DNA of 42,500 nucleotides from Symbiodinium natans (taxonomy: Eukaryota > Sar > Dinophyceae > Suessiales > Symbiodiniaceae), in assembly GCA_905221605.1 (NCBI GenBank), contig CAJNDS010002612.1, positions 1 to 42,500 of the forward strand. Direction: 5' to 3'. Numbering within the stretch: the stretch's first letter is position 1; the number at the start of each line of letters is the position of its first letter. The notes under the pieces were generated by a model, which ran no database searches, was not told the DNA's origin, and was given only the letters and a program-made list of their open reading frames with translations. The translations under genes and the position numbers were made by a program. Positions 1 through 10,000 of the stretch are shown piece by piece.

Positions 1-82
<82 letters not shown>
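1..82. repeat. (TC)n microsatellite
   Basis: Nearly uninterrupted TC dinucleotides from the left edge of the window. Confidence 0.97.
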
Positions 83-87
<5 letters not shown>

Positions 88-180
88 CCCAACAAAAAAA
101 CTTCGGCAAGCGGCGGCGGTGGCGCCTGATCACGTCCCTCTCCTTCCCTCTCTTTCTCTGCAAAACCAAAAAACACACAC
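83..180. other. Unassigned sequence with A- and CA-rich runs
   Basis: Short stretch between the TC microsatellite and the charged-repeat region; it contains short A runs and (AC)n. No gene seen. Confidence 0.4.
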
Positions 181-510
181 ACACATCCCAAAATCCCCCT
201 CCTCCTCCTTCCTGTCCTGCTCGGCAGCAGCCTGGGCCAACTTCGCGGCCTTCAGGTCTTGCGCCGGTCGCTCAGCTTTTGCAAAAAAAACACGCATCCA
301 AAATCCTCCTCCTCCTTCCTGTCCTGCCTCGACCGCTTCCGCATTCTTCGCGGCCTTCATCTCTTACACCGCTCGCTCAGCTTTTGCAAAGCCAACGCCT
401 CCTCCTCCTCCTCCTCCTCCTCCTCCTCCTCCTCCTTCCTGTCGGGCCTCGCCAGCCTTGGCCTCTTCAGCCTTGGTCCGCCTGTCAGCCTTGCTTTTCC
501 TTTGTGCCTG
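181..510 (-). CDS. Coding-like tandem repeat rich in Ala, Lys and Glu (unknown gene fragment)
   Basis: On the minus strand two copies of a 105-bp unit (181-285 and 286-390) share FAKAER...KAAKxAxA and a DRKEEE-like end; a third, longer and degenerate copy (391-510) reads ADRRTKAEEAKAGEARQE and ends in a run of GAG codons. A possible acceptor TTGTTTCAG|GCACAAAGG stands at 510/511. The composition suggests a charged helical or coiled-coil protein segment. In-frame stops and frame changes between copies mean that it is either intron-split or decayed. Function not recognised. Confidence 0.35.
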
Positions 511-1020
511 AAACAAGAAATGCCACACACACGCAAAGCACAAATAAGTTTTAAACAAAAGGCTCCCACGCATGACTGACACAGCACGCCCACGCCCTTT
601 ACTTCCTTCTTCGTCGGAAAAAAGGCAGCCAAACGAACAACGACGACGAAAACACACAACAACCCACCCGAGGAGCGTGCGCCCAAATACCCCAAGCAGA
701 TCTTCGTCTCCTTCTCAGCCTCGCCCGTCTGTCCCACCACAAACGTATAACACATACACACACACATGCTGTTTGGCCTTGTAAACGCACATCAAATAAG
801 ACAAAAAACCCCCCCATCGAATTGTATTTTAAAGCAACGCATACATTAGCACAACCGAGGAGCCAGCCGAAAACGTGTATAAGGTCCGGAACACGAAGGC
901 AAGGCACTGTGGAGCCCAAAAGCTGCACACGCAAAATTAGATAGATGTAGAATTCCCAATATAATCCCCCCCCCCCCCCCCCCGCCCACCCCGATGAATT
1001 CCCCCCTCCAAAGCAGCCGC
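511..1020. other. Unassigned sequence with low-complexity runs
   Basis: Contains short CA repeats (755-772) and a C run (967-983). The open frames here are short and show no family signal. Possibly intron or downstream sequence of the charged-repeat fragment. Confidence 0.4.
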
Positions 1021-1800
1021 TGAATTCTCCTTCTCATTCGAAAATATTTTCTTGTCCATCTTTCGAAGGCTTTGCAAAGATATTCACGATCCATCAATTT
1101 CGCAACCGCTTCGATTGAGTTTTTGATAAAATTATATCTTCGCATGGAAAGCGAAACGAGTTCCAACAAGGAATTAAATCTAAGATCATTCGGTTTTTCA
1201 AGGTTTTGCGAATTCCATTGTATTCGCGAAACCTTGAAAAACAAAATGACATCCGATCCAATTCTCCAATTCAATTCACTTTTCTTTGCAAAACATCAAT
1301 TTACTTCTTACATCTTTCGAAGGGTTTGCGAATATAACCACGATCCATCATATTCGCGAAACCTTCTTTTGAACAAAAATATGTTCTGATGAAAAAGGAC
1401 ATGGGTTCCAATAAGGAATTGGATCGAACATCATTCATTTTTCAAGATTTTGCGGATTCCATCGTAGTCGCGAAACCTTGAAAGGCCAGAATGATTTCCG
1501 ATCCAAATCTCCCGAATGAATTTCCCTTTTCATTCGAAAATGTGTTTTCCTTTTTCCGTCTTTCGAAGGTTATGCGAATAGAACCATGATCCATCATATT
1601 CGCGCAACCTTCGACTATGTCTTGAATAACAAAATTCGCACGAAAAGAAAAATGAGTTCCAAGAAGGAATTGAATCGAACATCATTCACTTTTTTCAAGA
1701 TTTTGCGGATTCCATCGTATTCGCGAAACCTTTGAAATCGAGAACGATTTCCGATCTTGCATCTGCCTTCTCATTCGAAAAAACATCCCATCCCTCGTTT
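1021..1800. repeat. Tandem repeat of about 250 bp, three copies, with internal hairpins
   Basis: Marker TTTCGAAGG recurs at 1061, 1315 and 1561 (spacing 254 and 246), and a partial fourth copy at about 1798. GTTCCAAxAAGGAATT recurs at about 1161, 1405 and 1654. Each unit holds two imperfect hairpins, for example 1317-1366 (AGGGTTTGCGAATAT against ATATTCGCGAAACCTT) and 1440-1481. AT-rich and unlike the rest of the window; no coding potential. Confidence 0.8.
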
Positions 1801-2047
1801 CGAAATCGCGCTCGGCCCAAGTCCTGGGCCTTCGCCCGGCTTATTTCTTTTCATTTCGAGATCGCGCTCAGCCAGTCTATCGCCACTCTGTTTCAACACT
1901 GCACACGCTGAACGCCATTGCCACACAAGCTCACAAAGCGGTTCACTTGATAGGCAGTTAGGGTTTGCGCTTGGGTTCTAAGGGACTTCAGGTTAGGGTT
2001 TAGGACATACCTGCGCCGATGACTATCTATCTCTCGCTCCCGCTCAC

Positions 2048-2110
2048 GGTAAAACTTCACGGCCTTCTCGCCGGGAAGGCCGCCGCCCAAGGCGGCGTTG
2101 AGCATGTGCG
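2048..2110 (-). CDS. PPR-like exon
   Basis: Encodes HMLNAALGGGLPGEKAVKFY, matching NAxIxxxxxGxxxKAVxxY of a PPR core. Acceptor GTGGCCAG|CGCACA, donor TTTACC|GTGAGC (GT, good consensus). It is the last PPR-like segment before the unrelated sequence at the left end. Confidence 0.45.
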
Positions 2111-4018
2111 CTGGCCACCCCCATCCATCACCACATAGGGAGCCTACAGTAAACCCTGAACCCTAAACCCTAAACCCTGAACCCTAAACCCTAAACCCTA
2201 AACTGCCTCAAAGAAGGCAAGGCCCAAGCGAGCATTCTTGGACTACGAGACCTTCAAGGATTTGAGGGCTGATGGCTGATCGTCGAACAACCCAAGCCTC
2301 TTCGTTTATGACCCCTATCACTCCCGAACCTTGAGCCCTAAATCCGGAGCTTTGAACCCTAAAAACCCTAGTTGCAACCTGCCCCTAATGTGCCTGGAGG
2401 CTGTCGTAAACCAAACCCCAAACCCTAAACCCTGAACCCTAAACCCCAAACCCTAAACCCCAAACCCCAAGCCCTAAACTGCCCTAAACACCAAAGTCTA
2501 AAAACCCCAAGCCCGAAGCCCCAAACCCTAAACCCTAAACCCTAAACCCTAAATCCCTAAACCCTAATCCCTGAACCCTCCATGCCCCCTCCATCCTCCG
2601 GAGGCGCCCCCACCGTGGGCGCCATGAGCTCCTGCGCCTGCAGAGTTTCCGGGTTTGGGGTTTCGGGTTTGGGACTTAGGGTTCAGGGTTTGGGGTTTAG
2701 GGTTTGGGGTTTGGGGCTTCGGGCTTCGGGTTTGGGGCTTAGGGTTCAGGGTTTGGGGTTTAGGGTTTGGGGTTTGGGGCTTCGGGTTTGGGGCTTAGGG
2801 TTTGGGGTTTGGGTTTAGGGTTTTTTGGGGGGTTTAGGGGTTTTTGGGGTTTAGGGCTGTTTGGGGTTTAGGGCTTTTTTGGGGTTAGGGCTTTTTGGGG
2901 CTTAGGGTTGTTGTTGGGGTTTAGGGCTTGGGGTTTAGGGTCTAGTCTAGGGTTTCGGATTCAGGGTTTAAGGTTTTAGAGTTTTCGGGTTTGGCCTGCA
3001 GGGCTGTAAGGCTTCAGTGTTTTTAGGGCTTCAGGGCTGATGTTGGGCCTCTCGGTGGCTTCAGGTTGCAAAGTTCAGGGTTTGCGGCTTAGGGTTTAGG
3101 ATTTCGGATTCAGGGTTCTAATGTGCATGGATTTCTTGGCTTTTGTCTTGCATCAAGTGAAATCCATACCGGAGTGCAAGGAACGCGTGCACACGCGCAC
3201 CGACCCCCAACCAAACCGACGAACTAAAGGCGGCACAAGGTTTAGGGGCCCTAATTAGGGCGCCTCAGGGATAACTACTATTTGCTTGAGAATCCCCAAG
3301 AAGTACAACACAGTTTGCAATCCTATATTGCCCTTATGAGGAAGAATACGTCTTGTTGTTCGGTGGGTTCTCAAGAAAAAGTCGTAGGCTAGGGTTTACG
3401 GTTTAGCAGGGTTGTGGGTTTAGCTGTTCAACCTTCTTGACGCCCAACTTGCCTCAGCCAACGCCTGCTCGAGCTGATCGCAAGCACGTCGAGCGGCCTG
3501 ATACCGCCCCGCAACCCAACAAAACCCTAAACCCTAAACCCCTAAACCCTAAACCCTAAACCCCAAACCTTATCCCTGAACCCTAAACCCTAAACCCTCA
3601 AGCCCTAGAGGCCCTAGAACCCCAACCATGAACTGCGCAAGAGAGGAGACTAGATAAAGCCTATCATCCAACTATAGTTCCTGGGCATTTCTTCTGTCAA
3701 CTACGAAACATGAGTCATCACGAAAAAGCCAAGAGTATCCTAGGAACAGAAAGGGTACCCTTCAGGGCCTTCTCTGAGTCCTAAGACTAGTATAAAGAGG
3801 CCCCTGAATTAGGGAATGGCCTTCTGGTTGGGGGGGGGGGGGGGCCTTCAGGGGAGTTCGCTGAAGCGCTAAGCTGGGAAGGCGACTACGACAAGGGGAC
3901 CTCAAATGTTGGGCTTGATCTAAATTTCTGGGTCATTTTTGAAGTATGTCTTCTTTGCATCTTGCCATCTGCTCTTCATAGCATGGCCTAAGTGGCCCTA
4001 AACCCTAAACCCTAAACC

Positions 4019-4064
<46 letters not shown>

Positions 4065-7000
4065 ACCCTAAACCAAACCTTGGACCCAAGATTTCCCCAG
4101 AGTGCCGAGGCTGGCTGGCGGCATGGAATCTGAGTCTTTGCTTCCTTGAAGCCCCCACCGCCCGTCGGGTTTGGGGTGTTGGGTTTAGGGTTTAGGGTTT
4201 AGGGTTTAGGGTTTAGGGTTTAGGGTTTAGGGTTTAGGGTTTAGGGTTTAGGGTTTAGGGTTTAGACGAGACTCCAAGGGCCCTCATTGCACTAAACCCT
4301 CCCTAAGCAGCCTTCTAGATTCTAGATCCTAAACCCTGAAACCCTTAACCCAAAACAGGCTAGAGGGTCATACTTCTTGGCGCAAGAACCGTCCTCATCA
4401 GCTCGTCTTATTCAAGGAAAGCCCGAATGTGCTGAAGATCTCGGACCTGGCCATGCAGTCCACTCCTGAATCCGGCTCTCGCTTTTGCAACATCAGCAGC
4501 GGATCAAAGTCTCAACCGGGGACCTACTTGGTAGCCCAGTAACCAAGATACATCAGCAGCTCCGTTGTTGTGCCATATTGCCATATTGCATTGCGACTCA
4601 GGATGCACTTCTTGAGCGCCACCTGTTTCCAGCTGTTCCAAAAAAAGAATGCTCCATCGCATTCTGAGCAAAGAGGTCGAGGGTTTACGGTTCATGGCTT
4701 AGGGGCCCTGAACCCTGAAAGCAAGAAACCCTAAACCCTGAGCCCTTAACCCTAAACTCTAAACCCCAAAGCTTGGGATGTTCCCCCTTATACCAACAGC
4801 CCTTGATAGGGATTACAATAGGGGTACTATAGTGTCACTGCTAAGGGCTGTTAGTAGAAGGGGGAACATCCCAAACCCAAAGCCTTAAACCCTGAAACCC
4901 ATTGCAAGGCTCCGGCCCACAGGCGCAGCCGCAACCTGATGGCTGGTACTTGGGGCTTGCTTAGCGGGTCCATGGGGCGTTGTACGTAGAGTTGCAAGTA
5001 CCCTAAAGACGGTTCGAGCCACTTGTACAAAGATAAGTTGGCCCTACTTAAAGACCCAGGTACAAGCGCCTAAGACGCTTGCAGTTGGGAGACTTTGCAT
5101 TTGCTGAGGTTTGAAGACCAATTAGGGTCACGTGCGTATCACAACTGCTGGCTGGTGCTATGATATGTCCGATCTCGAGAGGCTTCTGCGTTATCCTCCC
5201 AAGACTTTCAAGCTGGGAAAGGTAGATCGAGCCTGAAAAAAGAATGTCCTGCACCACAAATCCCAAACCCCGAATACCCCCCCCCCCCCTTTTGGATGTT
5301 TCTCTGATACCTGAGTGCCATCTTCAGCTCAGTATGGAGGTACATACCAGGCATATCCCTGAGTCTCTTCAGTCCAAAGCCCTAAGTCTCAAATTAAGCC
5401 CTGCGTCTCAAAACCCACAAAACTCCCGGGTAACTATCTGAAGAAGCCCTCACCCCATTGTCGATCATTCCCTTGTGCGCCTGCTCAGCAGTTGCTCCTC
5501 TGCTGTTCCCTGGCCACGAGCAAGAAGATCGTATGGTTTTGGGCTGGGCCGGGTGCAGACTGAGAGAAGCACAAACACGGAGCTTGTTGGTTTCTGGGTC
5601 TGAGCATTGAAGACATTAGCCTAGGTGGTGTAGCCAGGAGAGCCCGAGCTTCCCCGAGGCATGCCAGCTACCACTCAGCAAGGAATCATTCTTAAAGTTT
5701 TTAACAGACCCAATATGAGTTTAAGGAGCATTCCGTAAATCACGATCGCCGGTATGCCATATGATGTAATGCATGTAAGGGACCTGCTCCTTCACAAGGG
5801 GAACCCAGAGACTCCAAAACCCCTTAATTAAGGAATATACCTTAAATCATATTAGGGTTCCTATTATGATTTAAGACATATTCCTTAATTAAGGGGTTCT
5901 GGAGTCTCTGGGAAATGGAGTCTTCGGGTTGAGATCTAGGCATGTCCCGCTCCATCGACGTCAAGACAACGAAGCCCCCAGCCATCGAAATCGGGGTTCA
6001 AGGTTTAGGGTTTAGGGTTTAGGGTTTAGGGTTTAGGGTTTAGGGTTGCCGGTTTGGGGTACTAAATCCCTAAACCCCTAGGGTTCAGGTTCAGGGTTCC
6101 CTTTGGGGGTGTTCAGGTTTCCGCGATTGCAAGAGCACTTGAGAGTGACCCTAAAACTAAACCGTACCCCAAAACCCTAAAAAACTCCATGAAGCCTAAG
6201 CCCACAAACCCCAAAGCCCTGAAAACTTGAAACCCTCAGCGCTCAAGCTAATTATAAATCCTATAAACCCCAAAACCCTCTACCCTAAAAACGCTTAGAC
6301 CCTTAGACCCCACAAACCCTACATGAAACCCTGAACCTGAACAATAATTCCTCCAAACCCCTTCTTGGCATATCCTGTCAAACCTTGGGCCCACAAGACT
6401 GGGGTGGCGCCTGTCCGCCATCGGGACCTCAACGGGGCATGAAACCCCAACAGGGACGGATGTAGGGTTTGGGGTTTAGGGTTTAGGGTTTGGGGTTTAG
6501 GGTTGAGGGCTTGGGGTATAGGGTTTCGGGTTTGGGCTTTAGGGTTTGGGGTTCAGGGTTCAGTTGAGTAAGGGCTTATAGGGTCCTATAGGGTTAGCGA
6601 GATAAGAGTTACATAGGGTTTAGTTGGGGTCAGGCTTGGCTTGGGGGGTTTTGTACTACTGAGGCCTTATACTTGAAGCTTCGTGGGTGGCTACAAGAAG
6701 GATAAAAAGTACCCTACATACGTTCCAACCACCAATAACTCTAGCTCCCCTACTTCTCACACAGTGATAACGAAGTACCCATCTAGGATTCGATAGGAAA
6801 AGGCTTGTGGTATAGCGCGCGCGAGGGTCCCTTTTTCCAGTCTCTGCTATCCAGAATTCGGTCTTTACTAAGAAAGCGTAACAGCAAGGGCCCATGGTAC
6901 TAAGCCCTCAATCTACAAACCCTTATGAACCGAAACCCCATGAACCCCAAACTCTAAATTACCCTCACCCCCTAAATGCCCTAAACCCTAAACCCCGATA

Positions 7001-10000
7001 TACATATATATATATATATTACAAATAAATGAATAAATGAATAAATTAATATATGTATATATATATACATATATATATATATATCATAAATAAACATAAG
7101 GCAAAAATGTGTTAAAACCCTAACGCCGGCTCCGGCCTGCGGACGCTGCCGATGGGGGAGCGCTCTCCAAGCACTGGAGGCGAAGGAACTCCTCAGCTGC
7201 TAGGCGTAAGGCGCCCCGTACCGTGATAGGGGTTTAGGGTTTAGGGTTTAGGGTTTAGGGTTTAGGGTTTAGGGTTTAGGGTTTAGGGTTTAGGGTTTAG
7301 GGTTTAGGGTTTAGGGTTTAGGGTTTAGGGGTTAGTGTTTAGGGTTTAGGGTTTAGGGTTTAGGGTTTAGGGTTTAGGGTTTAGGGTTTAGGCTTTAGGC
7401 TTTAGGGTTTAGGGTTTAGGGTTTAGGGTTTAGGGTTTAGGGCTTAGGGCTTAGGGCTTAGGGCTTAGGGCTTAGGGCTTAGGGCTTAGGGCTTAGGGCT
7501 TAGGGCTTAAGATCTATAGGGTGTAGGGTTTCGGGTCTATAGGGTTTAGGGAAAGTTGAGGGTTTAGGATTTGGGGGTTTCTGGTTCTTCAGTGCAGGGT
7601 TTTGACTGCAAAATAGAGGTCGGAATAAATACTAACACTATCCCTTGTGGTCCCTTTTTAATTAGGCTTGGGGAGTCAGCGTGTAGGCTTGGGGAGTCAG
7701 CATGGGAGACGGCACCGTCGTCTCGTGATTGGGCTGTGGGGCCTGCGGATTCGTGCCAGGGCCCTACGCCCTATATCCTACAAACCCTTGACCCTGAAAA
7801 CCCTAGAGCTTGTAAACCATAAACCTATACTCTATACGAACTTTGATTCTCGAGGTTCGGTCAGGTAACGAATCGCTGTTTTTTGCGGGCCCAACCCAGG
7901 CGCTAGGCTGCAGGGCTTGGGATGTAGGGTTTAGGGCTTGTAAGATCTATAGGGTTTGTGTGCAATATATATATATATACATATATATATATATGTATAT
8001 ATATGTATATATATATATGGGTATAGAATTGACGTGTTTAGGCTATAAGTGCTCAGGGGAACTACCCCGGTAGGGGAACTACCCCAGCAGACGACCGGAA
8101 CTCGCCTCTTTCGAACATGACATGTAAGAGGAGGCGAAGAAATCCGGCAGCATACGTTGTGGAAACGGCGGCCAAGGTTTGTGGTTTAGGGTTTAGGCTT
8201 TCGGGTTTAGGGACAGGTTACATAGGGCTTAAGGCTTGGTAGGAATTCGAGGTTCGGGGAAGTGGGTTGCCATGGCTGTTTCAAGCAAGCCGAGGCAGAT
8301 GCAACCGCTTAAGCCCTTTACTCTTCCGGTCAGCCCTGAAGGGCTTTAAACCCTGTAAACCCCTAGAAATCCTCTAATAAAGCCTCAAAAGGCCTGAGCA
8401 GCCCCCCCCCCCACATCCTCAACGCACCCTCAACGATGCCAAGCAGCAGCCAAGCTGTACTTGGGAAGGACAGGAGGCTCCTGCATGCGACCCGTGCCAT
8501 CGCTGAATATAGGGGCCTTACTAGTTTGAATAGACTTCTTTTTTTTTTTTTTTTTGGGGGGGGGGGGGGGGGGATTATGGTATCTTTATAAAGGGGCCAG
8601 AAGGGAATGCTATTCGGAAATTCGGAATTCACCGATCCCTATAGTAAGACGGAGCTATGAGGATATCCTTCCTGGCACTTCGGTTCCACTCTCGAAACAT
8701 TATAAACAAGATCCGCTGGAGCCCACTAACGTAAAACACGTGCCAAACAAAGCTTGGCTGCACTCAGGAGGGTAGCTATAAATTAAACTTTTAGCTGCCT
8801 CAATAAGAAACCCAATAAGCCCAAAAAAGGTAAGGATCTAAAGTTCCAGTAAAGTACCACAAAGAAAGTCCTAGTCCAGCACCTCTCAGAACCGAAACTT
8901 GACTCTGCAGTCCCGCCACCAGAAATCCAGAATGTCCAGGCAACCACAACCCCTCAAACCCAAATCTTAGAGATAAGAGTGCAATTATCTCGGCGTGGGG
9001 TTTCATGCATGGGTATTTCCCAAAAAACAGGGGACACCATTTCAAACGGGTTGTGGTGTTTAGGGGTTGCGGTTTGCAAGTGTTCCTAAACCCTACCCTG
9101 GACACGAAAGCCTGATCCTGCCCCCGAGACGGCAAGCCCTAAAGCACCAGATCATCTCAGATCATTTGGAGAACTTTATGTCAGGTATTCGGGTAGTAGG
9201 GCATTCGGTAAGTAGGGGTTTTAGCTTTTACGGTTTAGGGGTTGCCTCGGGCAGTGGCTTTTAGAGAGCCGTGATCTTGACCTGCCAGGTACCAGAAAGT
9301 CGGGACTGAGTTGATCCTTTCCACCACAAGACTGTCCAAGGAACCTGGAATTTACCTGAAGGTTCATGGTACTTACAACCCAATTTTAAATGTACTTAGA
9401 ACCCCACTTACAAGCCCTTTAAGCGCCCTAATCTGGTTATAACTGGGTTACGAAATACAGTTAAAATTGGGTTAATAAGTACCATGAACCTCCAAGTAGA
9501 AACAAGGGTAACTCCCGAGTCGCAGGCACCTCGGCAGTATATAAACAAGTCCCGAACAGTTGTTCAAGTTTGTTGCACTTTGAAATAGTACACAAACATG
9601 TTTTAAGTACAAGCTGTATACATCTATATCGAATATGATGTGGATTGAGTGTGCATATTCTGCGTGCATACATATGTATATGGGGTTTTAGGAATTTAGG
9701 AAAATAAATAACCCCCAACATATAGATTCCCAAATGGTAGGACTCCCTTACAGAAAGGACCCCAAGAAGGTACCCTTTCTTTCGGAAACCAACATATCTG
9801 CACAACTGCACTAAAACTCCACCTGGGCTCGCAGATCCCTCCAAAGCTGCCCTAAACCCTAAACCCTAAACCCTAAACCCTAAACCCTAAACCCTAAACC
9901 CTAAACCCTAACCCTGTTCCACGGCGCCTCCCCTCGCTGTATGATGAAGCTGGGCTTCGCCAGACTTCGCCACTTGTCATCTGAGGGCTGTGTCTAGGAC

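Noticed and set aside
2582-2818. Open frame of 78 codons rich in GLGFRVWGLG
   Set aside because: It is a translation of degenerate telomere-like repeat (TTTGGGGTTTAGGG), not a protein gene.
6998-7090. Replication origin or scaffold attachment region because of high AT content
   Set aside because: The AT tract is a simple microsatellite; nothing else supports an origin.
7212-7508. True chromosome end (telomere)
   Set aside because: Arrays occur tens of times in both orientations, are interrupted by exons and elements, and none runs to a terminus. Interstitial telomere-like repeat explains them better.
8090-8175. Exon with LRLLLHVMFERGEF on the minus strand
   Set aside because: Mildly PPR-like, but there is no AG acceptor at the right edge and no in-phase partner.
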